Of a stretch of DNA of 64,000 nt, positions 1-12,545 are shown piece after piece; position 1 is the first letter of the stretch; each line of letters begins with the position of its first letter. The stretch is from Omphiscola glabra. Lineage: Eukaryota > Mollusca > Gastropoda > Lymnaeidae. The notes under the pieces are model-generated. The model was not told the DNA's origin. It worked only from the letters and a program-made list of their open reading frames with translations, and made no database searches. The position numbers and the translations under genes are program-made. The stretch spans positions 7,483,481 through 7,547,480 of the forward strand of contig OZ024807.1 of NCBI GenBank assembly GCA_964017045.1, given 5' to 3'.

Positions 1-117
1 CTCCAAATTTGCAACTTTTCTTTCTAGTGGCACAGGCACTATCAGAACATGCGGTAAAGATTGAATTTTAAAGTTATTAAAAAGTAAAACTTGAATAATA
101 TTACTAATAATCTTAGT

Positions 118-200
118 AGGTATTATTATTATTATTAGGTTTCTTATATAGCGCGGTACCCCAGCTTAGGGCTAGGCTCACCGCACTGTACATAAAATTA
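118..200 (-). mobile_element. 3' end of a CR1/L2-like LINE
   Basis: Read on the minus strand, this stretch ends in a (TAA)n-type tail preceded by a segment with GGTGAGCC...GCTGGGGTACCGCGCTATA. The same arrangement occurs on the plus strand at 50,640-50,715, where it follows a recognisable LINE pol C-terminus. Only the 3' terminus is present here, a common 5'-truncated copy. Confidence 0.6.
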
Positions 201-359
201 TTAGCAAAAGAGACATAATCGTGACAATAAAATAAAATACATTTATGTAATAAAAAACACCCGTATAGAGACAAAACAAAAACAAATGCATTTAAATAAA
301 TAGGTAAACAGTGAAGTCTAAATATTTGCAAGTAGACATGTTAATTTTTTTTTTAAAAG

Positions 360-560
360 ACTGGGTTTTATCTATATAACAAACTAACGCAAATATTCTG
401 ATGAGGGTACTGAGATTACTCTCTTTCCCCGGCTAGAACATTAGCTATCTGCTCCACCTATTGAGAAGAGCCATATCACATTTTCCTCAGGTCACCCTGG
501 CCTCCCCCGAAACATCTACTGAGGGACATTCACAACATACGCGCTAGTGTTTCTGGGACC
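360..560 (-). repeat. Dispersed repeat, copy 1 of 3
   Basis: Its reverse complement matches 9,185-9,350 and 27,852-27,975 over the segment running from a GAGCTG...CTAGCCGGGG core to a TCACCAGAATATTTGTGTTAG-like end. It looks like a truncated non-autonomous element. I see no coding sequence in it and cannot name the family. Confidence 0.5.
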
Positions 561-562
561 AG

Positions 563-2010
563 GCTGCAATGCCGGCAGGTAGGGTCCCTGTTATCATCTA
601 GCCTGTAGAGCATGTATCTGTATAACTTTATAGAACAATGTCTTGTAATTTCGTTTACTTGGTTTACAAAAACCGTAAAGCTCTCCAACAAAAGGAACAC
701 AAATCATCTCTAGATATTCTTTCAAAGAAAGTAAATATTAAATAATTTTTTTGAAATGAGGGAGCCATGCTAATGAGATTTGTTGGTATCTAAATTCAAA
801 ATTTATCTCTGGTTACCATGATTTTCATGAGACGCCGCGGCTCCGGCATCACTGGGCTCGCGGGTCTTGATTGAAACTTCTGATATTTTGTCAACGATAT
901 GTGTGTACTTTGCCTTTCTCAACGCCTACAGAAAGCATTCGTACGCCCTGTCGCCACGGCTCATCAGAAGGGAAACAAGATAGAGTGCTCGCTCTTTTTT
1001 GGTTCCAGCTTTCGTTACCAACTCTTTATCATTGAAATCAATAATCTATGGGAAATGATGGGCGTGACGTAAAGACGTAAGGATGAGGTTTAAAAAAGTG
1101 TGGGTGTGTTTTGGGGGGGGGGGGGGGGAGTTGGATAAGAAAAAAGTTTCCACCTAATTTATTTCACTTTTTCTTGATACGGGAAGCTAGTTAAAAGATC
1201 TCCATTAAAGACTAAACGGACAAGGGGAATGAAAAGGGGTAAGAATAATAAAACTACGGTTAAACTGGATTTTTGAAAAAATAAATGGATTATAGTCAAT
1301 ACATTTTCCTTAAAACTATAGAATAACTTCAAGGGACACTCTTACGTATCGCTATAATGTGTAGAGAATTTAATCTCTTATTTGACTGTATGGCTCGTGA
1401 CAATCAGTACATAAGAAAGGAGGATACCATAAATTAATTACATTAAAAAGAACGCAATCAAACTAGGGCCAATTACAAATAATAATTTATTAGGTTAACT
1501 TTAAAATGACAAAATCAAATAGAATAAAACTAAGGCTATTCACTTACAGTACAGCAATGAACTTGTACCGGTGTAAATGTTGGGAAAATGAACACACACA
1601 CACACAGTAATTATAATGTCTACGATCAGTACAGTATGTCAGTCTATTAGTCTCACTCCCTCTCTTTGTCCCGCAGTCTTTATCTAGCTCATTCTCTCGA
1701 TCGGCCAATTTATAGAGACTTTTACATAAACGGGTTACGCATTTTATCTCTATCTCGCACTGTCTCGTAAGTTCTAAAGAATTCTAATTCTACAGACCAT
1801 TGATTGTGTTTACATGTGGTCAATGTCAAGGGAAACATTTTATAATCAAGCCGCACCCCGTCGCGTTGTCAAACTTGGGGTCACCCAGAGTTCATGCACG
1901 AGAGGCACTAGAAAACATGACGTATACACGATGTAAACAAGGACAGGTTATACCGTAATAGACACCCTCCAAAAATTATTGATCAATGTAAAACAACAAG
2001 TAATATTTAC
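563..2010. other. Non-coding stretch, no gene seen
   Basis: It is AT-rich with stops in all frames. It contains a run of 16 G at 1,113-1,128 and a short CA repeat near 1,592-1,606. I see nothing supporting an exon or RNA gene. Confidence 0.5.
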
Positions 2011-2133
2011 TTCATCGGCAATCAAGAATGTGACCAGGTCGTTGGTGTCAACGTCTTCTTCAATAAGCGGCAAGTTCCTACGTATCTTTGATGCCAGAAT
2101 GCCATTCATGGGTTTCTTCTCCACGCTGTCCAT
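2011..2133 (-). CDS. Possible first coding exon of an unidentified gene (CARD-like?)
   Basis: An ATG at 2,131-2,133 opens 41 codons that end at a plausible splice donor (GATGAA|GTAAAT at 2,011/2,010). The peptide is charged and amphipathic, with ILASKIRRNLPLIEEDVDT followed by NDLVTFLIADE. This resembles the first helices of a CARD or other death-fold domain (K..R..L......D.....L...L..). The fold call rests only on this pattern and is weak. The downstream exons would lie below 2,011, but I could not find a convincing one, so the rest of the gene is either outside the window or absent. It could also be a chance ORF. Confidence 0.3.
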
Positions 2134-2139
2134 TTGTCA

Positions 2140-3705
2140 TTAATATATATATTTTTTTTAAAATTTCAAATATGACACAATGCCGTGTGTGCTGAAAAAG
2201 TTAGTTTGAAAATGTAATTATTATTTTTTTATTTTACTGATTTATAGACATTTTAATTGTTTCCTCGAATATTTATCTAAAACTTTTCGTATCAACATTT
2301 TTAAGTAACAGAGGGCCATCATCCAGGCACCACAACAGCTTTCAATGGATACTTCAAATACTTTTCTAGGGCCGCTTAGTAAGTGACAGCCTAAATCAAA
2401 TTAAAACGTTGAGCACAGTAGCTCCTTCTCCGACTTACCACTTTAAAAGGTTACCTAGAATATTTATCTAAAGGATTTGATATGACTTTTTTTATGAGGA
2501 TGTGCGCACCCGTTGAAATAATGTAAAGAAATAAATAAAAAAATCAATATCTCTAGCATTTTTGCAAGCGATTTCAACGAGACAAATATTTTAAGGTCAA
2601 CTGCTCGGTTTAGGTCATAACTGTGGCACCATGAACCAGACCATCAAATAATGTACAGCTTTTAACGTTTACCTTGAATATTTATCTAAATGATTTTGAA
2701 AGAATCCAATTTAGCAAAATTTGTGGCACGCTACGGACCTGGATGCAATCGGAGTCAATGACATCCCAGGCAAGCCGGGATATATATGTTTCCTTATCAA
2801 GATAAACGTTCACGCTTCTAAAAGCTGAAAATTGTTTGAGTGGCCCAGGTAGAGGGTCCTTTCCACAAGCTAATCTTTAAATTTTCACCCCAGTGCATGG
2901 ACCTCTTAAGTGTGATTAAGGATTTTATGTATACTATATTAAGGAAGACAGAAATCCTTAGTTTTTCGCCTTTCTTTAGATTCATTTGGTTTTCTTTACT
3001 TTGCTTCCTTTAACAACATAACAAACTATCCTGTATAGAACAAATTTGTTACAGATCTTTTCTCAAAGTTGACAACTTATTTCAATAAAAAAAACGAACG
3101 AATTTTTTTTTTTTTTTTTTTTCACTTTACGCTGCAATTAACTTGTAAACGGATTTTTAAATTAAGCTAGTAACTTTATTTACACCAACACAATTTGAAG
3201 ACCCACACAAAAAAGAAATAAAATAATAATCGATACCCAAATACGTTAAGGCTATGGATTGATTTAATAGGTGCGTTTATTTTAAAGTGAGTATATCAAA
3301 TCATTTTGTTCATTGGATTCTCAGTTGTAGTAAATAAAAAAAAAAAAATTTTTTTTATGAAAGGTCGAACTAGCACCACATATGCGCATAAACTGAGGCT
3401 CTCTGATTAATATTTATCATATCAATTGACAGTTTCTCTGACGTAAACTATTAACCGGGGTTTAAACACACTAACGCAGGTCGAATTTCGTTCAATACGG
3501 TAAAATGTTCAGAGCTCACGATCCTTTCAAATCACTACATATGTATATACATATATATAACGTAGAATTTTCACTTAAAATTTATCATGAAGTTCTTTCG
3601 GGGACAATACTAATAAAGTCGCATTATTTATGTTGCCAGATTTCCTAAAAGAGGATTTGTCAAAGTATAAAGATCAAGAAGGTGACGTTGCCTGTTTTCA
3701 GTATA
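2140..3705. other. Non-coding stretch, no gene seen
   Basis: AT-rich sequence with a poly-T run near 3,104-3,122 and short A/T homopolymers. The phrase 'GAATATTTATCTAAA' recurs at about 2,268, 2,459 and 2,676 at roughly 200-base spacing, suggesting a degenerate tandem duplication of about 200 bp. No coding potential is evident. Confidence 0.4.
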
Positions 3706-3711
3706 GCAGAG

Positions 3712-3915
3712 CAGTGTTTCCCAAACTTACGTCATTTGTGTACCCCTGTCTATAATTTTTCGTAACCTTGAGTACCCATCGTTGAAATAAAATTGCATTT
3801 ACGTAAATAAAAATAAATCGTTTTCTTTTCTTTACAGCGCGTACCGCTACCAAACTCTTCCCACCCCCTCCCCCGGGCCGCCAGGGGTACGCGTCCCGCA
3901 CTTTGGGAAACACTG
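3712..3915. mobile_element. hAT-type MITE with 8-bp target duplication
   Basis: Terminal inverted repeats CAGTGTTTCCCAAACT...(C)TTTGGGAAACACTG bound a 204-bp element. The flanking 8-mers TAGCAGAG and TAGCCGAG match at 7 of 8 positions, the target-site duplication length of hAT transposons. The small ORFs inside overlap the TIRs and are not genes. Confidence 0.75.
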
Positions 3916-4199
3916 TAGCCGAGTTTTGCGCTTAACCAAAACACTGGCCACCATGACGCAGGTTTGTCGCCGTGCTGTGCCCCTAGCAGTAGCTAAGACG
4001 TTTTGTCTTTTATATGTCTTACTTATATTCTTTCAATCGATTGAAAGGCAAAATTTATATGTGTCATTTAGCAGTTCACTCAGACATGACAAGGGATTTG
4101 TTTTGATATCGATCTATTTCTTTTCCCTTCAACAGTCCGTCTCAAACATGGGAATGTTTTTTAAAAAAAATTCCAGTTAAGCAGGAAGTCCTGCAGTTT

Positions 4200-4300
4200 T
4201 AAGTCAAAGGTCGGCTACCTGCGGTTTAGGGGGCCGCATGCGGCCCGTTGAATGAATAAAGGCTGATATTTTCATGACATAAGATCTTCCCCGCTGCGGC
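4200..4300. mobile_element. Probable hAT terminal fragment
   Basis: AAAGGTCGGCTACCTGCGG followed by GGGGCCGCATGCGGCCCG has the form of the end of a hAT element of the ZBED5/Charlie type, and resembles the AAAGGTTGGCCGCCCCTAG end of the decayed hAT copy at 57,772. No second terminus was found nearby. Confidence 0.35.
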
Positions 4301-6660
4301 TTCCTAAATATTCTCTTAACAGATTTATTTTTAAAATGGAACTTTCCTAAAGATTAAGGTTGCCAAAATCTGTTTTATTCTATTTAAGAAAAAGTTAAGC
4401 AAAAAAAAAAAAAAACAACAAACTAACAAAATAAAACCTCCCTAATCTGTTAAGCTTTCCTAATTATCATTTCACTTCGCTAAAGCTGGCAGTGTCTCAT
4501 TATTTCTCACTACAAATCATCATATTATTATATTGCTGTATCTCACTGTATAGTTAGTAGTCACACATTCCCCTACATCGCATTACTGCTTACTAGATCT
4601 CGTTCATATCAATACATCTCACTTTCTAACTATTTCTCAAGAAAATGTCACGAGAATGATCGTACGGTCTCGGTAATATCCATACAACTCACTAAATCGT
4701 TCTACGTCTCACCATCTATATTTTCATCTGACCACATATCACCAATTCTCATGCTACATTATATGCCATGACAAATTATCTCCTTATTTAAAAAAACATC
4801 CCACTTTATCTTATTTCATTATATCTTATTAAATGCGTCCTACTCCACAAGAAGCTAACTCAAATTCTAATACTCTAAGAAATCACCATCTTTTTTGTTT
4901 TGTTTTTGACATTGAATATATTGAAGTTTCTGATTAAAAATCTAACTATATTAGCTTCATGTACATTTGTTGGTTAAATGTTAACACTGCTCGGTTCTAA
5001 AGGTCCACATTGACCACTGTCTACATCGGAATTCTCTCAAACACTTGTCCTATTCGGATGCTAAACATTAATTTTTCCTATCCTTAGATCGTAAGCAAAT
5101 GTAAGGCCTTGCTGTCAACATTATTTTCTTAAAGGATGCGTTATATACAGTCGACTGGGAATAACCGCTTCGTTTTCTTAGTCCACTGGCCCCAAAAAAA
5201 TGTCTTACAAGTCCTGTATATGAATATGAAGTATTATGTTATATAAACGGTTTGTTATTTTAATTTTAAAGAGTATCAATGATAATAGACCAAGCTTCAA
5301 ATACGTCAACAGACGAAATGTTAACCGTTCGATTAGATACGTTAAATAAAATTCAAAGTTCCATACTTACCAGTACACCGTCTGCAGTATGGCAAATTCT
5401 TCTTCTCATAGAGTTGTCCACAACGACATGTTGTTACGTACATTGTCCAGTACTGCTGTTTTATTCAGTTTCTTGTTACATAGCCGAAACGCGCAACTGT
5501 TAAAAATATCGCTGACTGACAGGGTTGGTTGTAACGGATCTATTAGAATGTATTTACAATTCAGTGAACACATTCAACATGAATATTGATTGACCAACCG
5601 TCTCAGGAAACGTGACCTAGTTAACAAGGGTACTGTTAGCTCCCAATGACACCTGCCTTCCCATTATCTCGATCTTATTTTGTATGTGTGTGTGTGTGTG
5701 TATGGTCATACTAGAGAGATAATACATGATAATACATGAAGGGCTGCATTCAAGTTGTGGGAATGAAATAGGAGAGCTGCGTATGTCGAAGTGTGAATCA
5801 ATAGACAGGACAATAAGATGTGAAAGCTTCGGCTTAGAGCCTTCCTCTGCGAACAGGACAAAAAAAATTACGGCAAGAAACACAAGACAGTAAAAAAACA
5901 ACTTAAGTGATCTCCTCTGTTGTCGCCGGAAGAAATAAGAACATTTACATTTTAACACTTGCTTTAGTGAAGTGTAACGTTTACTAAGATTTTGTATCCA
6001 AATAGAAACCCGAGAAAAGCCGGGTATATTGGCTAGTAAAATATATAGACAGGTTTGAGGACAATACAAAATATCAAAAGCATTGAAAGCATTAACTATT
6101 TACACAAATCTTCTTGCATGAAGTAAAAAAAAAAAAAAAGAATTCTCTAAGTAAAACAGTATCTAAGTCAGATCAAGAGGTACCATCGTATACATAATAT
6201 GATCAAAAATATAAATACAAGAACGACAGGTCGCAACGATGAAATCGTGCTTCAAACAATAGCACACATTTATTGACCATTCAAAAACATACAGATCAGG
6301 CTTCTGTCCCGCACATATTCCAAATGGATCTGGGGACAAAATGTATTCTATTTGCTGCCTAACATTCACAAATTAGACAATCCTGGAACACCTGTCGCCT
6401 TGACGAAGGCCACGGACTCCTGGTTAGAATGCAATCTCATTAACAAGGGGGCCATCAACCTTTCGGTATAAGCGTGCCAACGTAATACTTCTAATTCGTT
6501 TTGCGCGTCTTAAACGTAGAGGTGTACAATTTAACACTCATTTCTTTTAGTAATTTATACTTATTTTTTGGTCTTCCAGGTATGGCACGCGTGTCATAGT
6601 TTGCAGAACCCTGTAATAGACTATAAGGAAGTAACATAGTAAAAGCAGCCTGTGGTCATT
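4301..6660. other. Non-coding stretch, no supported gene
   Basis: 4,440-4,880 is a degenerate array rich in TCTCAC/CATCTCAC motifs, and a GT repeat lies at 5,683-5,701. A minus-strand ORF at 5,617-6,069 includes a hydrophobic stretch (LFFYCLVFLAVIFFVLF) after basic residues, like a type II membrane anchor. It has no convincing splice signals, homology or continuation, so it is not called a gene. Confidence 0.4.
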
Positions 6661-6785
6661 ATGATATATGTCACAGTTGTGAGCTGGATTTGCTATAAAT
6701 GTGTGGTAGGGCGAGTTGTTGATCGTGTGAGTGTTTTGTGAGTTGTTGATCGTGAGGTCAGAGGTGAAGTTGGTTTTGTGTTGAG

Positions 6786-7217
6786 TGTTAGGAACTGGAT
6801 TGTTATGAATGTCTGGTTGGGCGACGGGTTGACTGTGAGAGTGTTTTGTTAGCGTTGATTGTGAAGTCAGAGGTGAAATTGGTTCGTGTTGAGCTTTAGT
6901 GTAGCTGGGTGGGTGTGGACAGACGGAGGGGATAAAAGTTGTGAGCTGGTAGTTGAGACAGAGTAGAGCCAGGAGTTAGTCGAGAGAGGAGCCGAGAGAT
7001 CGTTAGTTGAGTAGAGAAGCAAGTTAGTGTAGAGTAGAGTAGTAAGAGAGATAGTAGGTTTGTTAGAGTCACTGTAGGGCTTGTTGACCGAGTATGCTGT
7101 GTTACTGCGAGATGTAATTGTGTAACAAAGTATATAGTTTAGTATACAGAATAAAATAAATACAGGATTTACTCTGGACACTGTTGTTATGATCTTTATT
7201 GTGAACCTGGTGTGACA
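6786..7217 (+). repeat. Left LTR
   Basis: A 432-bp copy aligned end to end with the right LTR. Shared landmarks are GGTCAGAGGT, a GATAA(A/G)AGTTGTGAGCTG-like segment that may include the TATA region, and the closing GATCTTTATTG...CCTGGTGTGACA. The copies are diverged, so insertion is not recent. Confidence 0.65.
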
Positions 7218-7480
7218 GAGTATATTCGTCAACTCCCCCATTTCGTTGACATAACTTACAATCGTGATGTGCCACAAAAAATGACATCAGAACATTGCAA
7301 AACATAATTCACAACAATAGTCTTACTACTACAATCTAAGATCAAGTATAATATGTAAATCCAGTTCCTAACATTCCCTGGCCAAATCATCTTACAGTAA
7401 ATTAACAAAGTCACTATCAATATCAATCAAATGTCATCACAATATTGCAATAAACAATTATAATGTACACGTTACTATTT

Positions 7481-8369
7481 TTGGTGGAGTACAAGATGAT
7501 GTACAAACTTTAGGTTTTGTTGATGTACAACAGGGATATTTGAATTTGTTACTGGAGAGAGATTTTGATTATGTGCAAGAGGCAGATTTTGATTTTGTGA
7601 GGGATAAAGATTTTAGTTTTGTTCACGGGAGTTTTGTGGAGGAGGAAATTTTGAGTTTTGTACAGGAGAATTTGTGGAGGAGGAAAGTTTGAGTTTAGTG
7701 GAGGAGGAAAATGTATGTTTTGATTTTGAAGGTGTTAGAACCTGGACAAGCTACGGTTGTCACGATGCAGAGGTCGTGATCTTGTCAGGGGAAGTCCCAC
7801 GACTGGGACGTAATGTCAACAAAGTGGAAGTCATTGGGGACGACTTGACATAAACCTAAGAGGGTCGCAGTACATGTGCTGATTTTAGGGGTATAGAGGT
7901 CACTGGTTGCTCAGGGATTTAGAACCGTGTTTGTGTTGGGTCTGGTTCGGACTCAGGCGGTCTTGGTGTGGATGGAGGGTTTGGCCTTGATGACTGGATT
8001 TCCTTGGAGGTGAATTTTTTCACTGAGATGGGGTTAGGTGAGAGCAGTTTTGGTATGTTTATGATGTGTAATGATTTTTTTTTGTAATGTATTATAATAT
8101 TATGCAAATGAAAAAGTGCTTTTGGGAGTTGTTTTGGTGTTTAGCCTTGGAAAAATATTGTTATTTGAGGGGGGAATGTTTAGATGGGAGAAAAATGTAT
8201 ACGCCTTGTTGAAAGCGACTGAAAAGAGTAATATTCCGCCCTCTTAAAATCATATGAACAGACTTGACAGTTAATGGCTGTCTACATGATTCCACTGATG
8301 TCGACATTTTTTTCCTCTTCAGCAGTCAAGATTTGTTTTATTGTTTTATTAGTTAATGTTTGAACGTAT
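7481..8369 (+). other. Internal region of LTR element with degenerate acidic reading frame
   Basis: Around 7,487-7,692 a plus-strand frame stays open and encodes an acidic, Phe-rich peptide with recurring (D/S)F(D/S)(F/Y)V motifs, ending in a TGA. It has no start codon context and no similarity to gag that I recognise. It may be residual coding sequence or a low-complexity minisatellite. Confidence 0.3.
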
Positions 8370-8623
8370 CATGTTGTGACTATTATTAAAATTGCTATGA
8401 CTTGTTGATTATTTAAATGTACTGTATGATGTTTTGCCAACTTTATAGTTGTACATTACCTAATAATAGTATTGTAATGTTATGAACTGGATTGCTTACA
8501 TTTGATACTTGAACTTAGATTGTGGTAGTAAGACTGTTGTTGAGAATTGTGTTTTGCAATGTTCTGATGTGATTTTTGTGTGACATCACTATTGTAAGTG
8601 ATGTCAACGAAAGGGGGGAGGAA

Positions 8624-9024
8624 TGTTATGAACTGGATTGCTATGAGTGTTTGGTCGGGCGAGTTGTTGACTGTGAGGGTGTTTCGTGAGTGTTGATTGT
8701 GAGGTCAGAGGTCAAGTTGGTTCATTTTGAGTTTTAGTGTATGCTGGATGGGTGTGGACACATAGATAAAAGACAGTGTGTGAAATGATCGGAGGGGATA
8801 AGAGTTGTGAGCTGTTAGTTCATAATTAGTAGAGTCAGGAGTTAGTCGAGAGTAGATTCGAAAGTAGTTAAAGAGAGGAAAGTTGAGCGTTATTATTATC
8901 TCCATTGATCGTTGTCGTTGTGAATTGACATTGGCTGCGATTAGATCATGTAAAATAAAGTACTATTATTGTGATCTTTATTGGACACTGTTATTTTGAT
9001 CTCTATTGGGAACCTGGTGTGACA
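8624..9024 (+). repeat. Right LTR
   Basis: A 401-bp LTR with TGTTATGAAC start and GTGTGACA end, immediately preceded by a polypurine-tract-like run. See the element entry for the comparison with the left copy. Confidence 0.65.
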
Positions 9025-9184
9025 GGAAACATTCTTTGACATTAGAGAAGACCAAAGTAAGAAGGCTGTAACACATTGTGACCCTAGACTAACGAAAGTA
9101 GACCGCAACAGTAGTAATTTGTTATTTCATGAAGTTGTTAGAAAGTTACTTCTTTAAATGAATGATATAGTTGTAATCTAGTCC

Positions 9185-9350
9185 CTCACTGGAGCTTCCG
9201 GGGGAGGCCAGGGCGGAGGGGGAACCCTATGGGAGGAAAATGTTGTATGGCACAGCTCAGCAGATGGAGCTGATTGCCAATTTACTAGCCGGGGCCATAA
9301 GAGAGTAATCTCAGGCCTTCACCAGAATATGTGTGTTAGTTAGTTGTAAA
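9185..9350 (+). repeat. Dispersed repeat, copy 2 of 3
   Basis: Closely matches 27,852-27,975 from GTTGTATGGC(A/T)CAGCTCA to TCACCAGAATATGTGTG, and matches 360-560 in inverted orientation. No coding sequence. Confidence 0.6.
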
Positions 9351-10094
9351 TAATTGATAAACACGCATTAAGAACACGTAATTTCTCAACACTTAAAAAC
9401 TAACTTTGTCTTTGTTGTATCTACACACGCCACGTGACCTTTCATGAGAGCTTTACTCTCAAAAGACTAGATTTTTCCGGTTTTTAATGACCTGGTGTTT
9501 GTTAAAAATATTCTTGTTAAATTTGATTTATTATTATTTTGGGGCAAAAAATAATATCGACAAAAACATAACATCACAGATTTACAAAGAAAAAAAATGT
9601 TTCCAATTTTATCAATAAAACTAATATTTTATTACAATGTATTCAATACTACAAAACATGTTTAAATTTCAAAACAATAGACTCATACATAAAAAAGTAT
9701 GACTATTTGCAGACAACATATCATTCAAGGAAATATTGCCTCAAAAAGTCAAAATTATTTTAACAAAATAATATTTATTTTTTTTCAAAAGAAAAAATAT
9801 TTTGCATCAAATTATCCCTTAGAACATTATTAGTAAGTATTATTTTAGAAAAATTTTTTAGAAAGAAAAAAAAACAGTTTAATAAAAAAGAACATTTTTT
9901 ATGCATCTCGACACCTTATAGTTCTGCAGGGACAATTATTGAGGTCTGTATTATATTGCAGTTGTGGAGTCCGTAGCTTTCCCTTTTATGACGAGGGCTT
10001 GTTCAGATGACAAGCGTGGATGTCAGATACAGGGACAGGTAATACATCTATTTTCCCTATGACTTCAAACAAACACATACATATATAAATATAC

Positions 10095-10129
<35 letters not shown>

Positions 10130-10403
10130 ATATTATCCTGATAACTTCATTTATGAAGAGAAAATTTTCAAAATGCTATATGTCCATTTTTTAGGTTTTC
10201 AGATTATTAATCTTTTCACAAAAAAATTACATATTGTGATTAGAGAATTAAATCATTTTTAGACAAGAATACAATAAGAATATAATGTGTTTTGTAAATA
10301 AACTTTACCAAGTCCTAAAGGAACGCGGTTTGCTCTATAAAAATGTAGTTTTTTTTTAAATTTTGTTGTTGAAAATAGTGGATACTGCGTTATGAAAATA
10401 AGC

Positions 10404-10472
<69 letters not shown>

Positions 10473-11329
10473 TATAGTTTTTCTTTTAATTTCACAGGTT
10501 TATATTAATTTTTTTTTCATTTGTTGTAGAGTTATGCTAAGCAAATAAATGTTGAATAATTTGTAAACTGTTTGTCATTTCTTATTCACGTTAAAACACT
10601 TACTTTTTGAGAATAGGGTACATTCTTTAATGAGTTACTTTGTTTTGCACGTTGAAATTAAATGACCGCTTCTTAATAATAAGCCACGCTTAGAGTAAAA
10701 GGTCGGAGACAAAAAGGTGGATAACACACATTCTCACTCCCCCTAACACGAACACCAACACACATTTACACACACGCACAAAGAATGAAAGATGAAAACT
10801 AATTGTGCATTTATGTACACTGTTAAGACAGCTTAACGTAAACGAGAGAGGGCAATAAAATAAATTACATATTCGTATAATACAATAATATATATACATA
10901 CTAATAAATTTAGAATTTTTATCAAAGAGTTTTTAAATGTGTCCTTTATATAAAAAGTGGACACTTCTATGGCCATTGTATCCGTAGGTGGCTTAAGGCC
11001 AACCCCCCCCCACTCCAAATGGTCCATTATATATCCTAATTTCTATAATAATTTGACATCAGCTTAATATGTAATGTGTCAAATGTTTAGTACTTCAAAT
11101 AGTTTATTGGAAAAAAAAAACTGCCGTACTTTTTGTTAACGCCACCCAGGATAAGCTCCAAAATATGCACCCATTATATATCAGATAAGATCCTTTCATT
11201 TATTAAAATAAATGCAACTGTTTTTTGTGTATTAAATTTCAGCAAATAAATAAATACATATTTTAAAGAAGACAACATTTTTCAATTAGAACAATTTTAA
11301 CACAAGTCATATAAATTTTAAATCTAGCT
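9351..11329. other. Non-coding stretch with long TA microsatellites
   Basis: Perfect (TA)n tracts occur at about 10,098-10,126 and 10,407-10,470. From 10,650 to about 11,110 the sequence is diverged but alignable with 26,180-27,310 (the B-C spacer), for example around AATTAAATGA(C/T)C(G/A)CTTCTTAAT. I see no gene. Confidence 0.5.
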
Positions 11330-11530
11330 CAGTGCTTCTCAACCTTCCTATTGCCGCGACCCTTTAATACAGTTCCTCCTGTTGTGGCGACCCCCCCAAC
11401 CACACAATTATTTTTGTTGACACTTCATACCTGTACATTATATGTGGTTTTCGATGGTTTTACGCGACCACTGGGAAAAGGGTCGTTCGACCCCCCAAAG
11501 GGGTCGCGTCCAACAGGTTGAGAACGGCTG
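11330..11530. mobile_element. hAT-type MITE with 8-bp target duplication
   Basis: TIRs CAGTGCTTCTCAACCT and AGGTTGAGAACGGCTG bound a 201-bp element containing GTCGCG/GCGACC motifs typical of hAT MITEs. The flanks ATCTAGCT and ATCTAGCG form an 8-bp duplication with one mismatch. A related copy lies at 51,053-51,246. Confidence 0.8.
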
Positions 11531-12545
11531 ATCTAGCGCAAAAGTCAGTGACAATAATGACTTAATTAGTAACCGTTTAGTTCTGGTTAACAGCTGGGGG
11601 GAGCACGCTGGTAAATTCTTACAGACTTGGGAACAAAAGAAATCTAGTACCTTTTAGTAATAACTTAAAGGAAAAGAGTTCGTCCTGATCCAGCCGATGT
11701 TAGGTATCGGATATGAAGAGAGTGAAATGTATCATCCAATTGATATTTACATTTAGAACAGCAGTTTTCTTCATAAAGTAGTTAATATCTATAATGTTAT
11801 AAGGTTAACTCCTAGTGATTGGCAGGCTGTGCGGTCTAAATGGCGGTATCCATCCCCAGCTTGTCGAGTTCAAGCTAAAGACCAGATAAGCAAATATATC
11901 ACCAGCGACCCGGATGTATGGGACTCGTTAACCTCGGAGGGCAACTCATCTATGAGAAGGAAAAGCTCAACAGTTCAACGCGGAGATGGAGTCCCGTAGG
12001 CGGTATGACAATAACGTAATGAAAATTCCCACGACGCTACAGGCGCCAAGCTGTATTAGCTACGCATGTTGTTACCGTGGGTTCACCAGTTAGGTGAAGA
12101 GAGGCGATCTGCTGTCTAGGGAACTAGGTTATAGTCCTAAAGAAAAATCTTTAAAATGTTCACCTTGCAAAGTCTACACCATCATCACACTATGTTGGAA
12201 AGATGCCACATAAAACAAAAAATATTTTAACACCCAAAATGACGCATGGAGTTGTCTATCACCCTAAGTTACTCAGATTAAATTTCTGAAATGCGCAGCA
12301 TTTGTTACCGAAAGAAAAGTCCTTTTGAAATGTGTAGAACATTATTTAAACGGTACAATTTAAAACAAACAGCAACTAATTGTTTCCTTTCTCGTGTTAA
12401 AAGTAACTAGGTTTACAGCAATCTCACCTGCACTCTGTAAATAATTTTCAGTTAAATAAAATATATAGGGTATTATTTTATAACTTACGAAATAGAAATA
12501 TATGAAAATTTAATATTGATGCAATGCCAAAATAAAACTAAACAT
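11531..12545. other. Spacer left of gene A, including its 3' flank
   Basis: The motif GGGAGCACGCTGGTAAATTC at about 11,599 recurs at 18,301 and, diverged, at 58,191. In those places it lies just downstream of the 3' end of gene B or D. About 12,370-12,530 matches 28,090-28,260 and is probably the shared 3' UTR of genes A and C. No independent gene is seen. Confidence 0.5.

Larger units (their letters stand above)
6672..9024 (+). mobile_element. Rearranged non-autonomous LTR retrotransposon
   Basis: Two long direct repeats (6,786-7,217 and 8,624-9,024) begin with TGTTA(T/G)GAACTGGATTG and end GAACCTGGTGTGACA, the TG...CA form of LTRs. A purine-rich polypurine-tract-like run (AAAGGGGGGAGGAA) sits directly before the right LTR. 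A partial third copy of the LTR start lies at 6,672-6,785. The segment 7,225-7,480, just inside the left LTR, is an inverted copy of 8,370-8,622 just outside the right LTR, so the element is rearranged, not a simple insertion. The internal region lacks recognisable gag or pol. Flanking bases show no clear target duplication. Confidence 0.65.

Noticed and set aside
5617..6069. Type II membrane enzyme exon
   Set aside because: A hydrophobic stretch is present but there is no homology, start context or splice support.
6163..6369. 68-codon minus ORF with protein-like composition
   Set aside because: No in-phase acceptor, no ATG and no continuation; a stop lies just upstream in frame.
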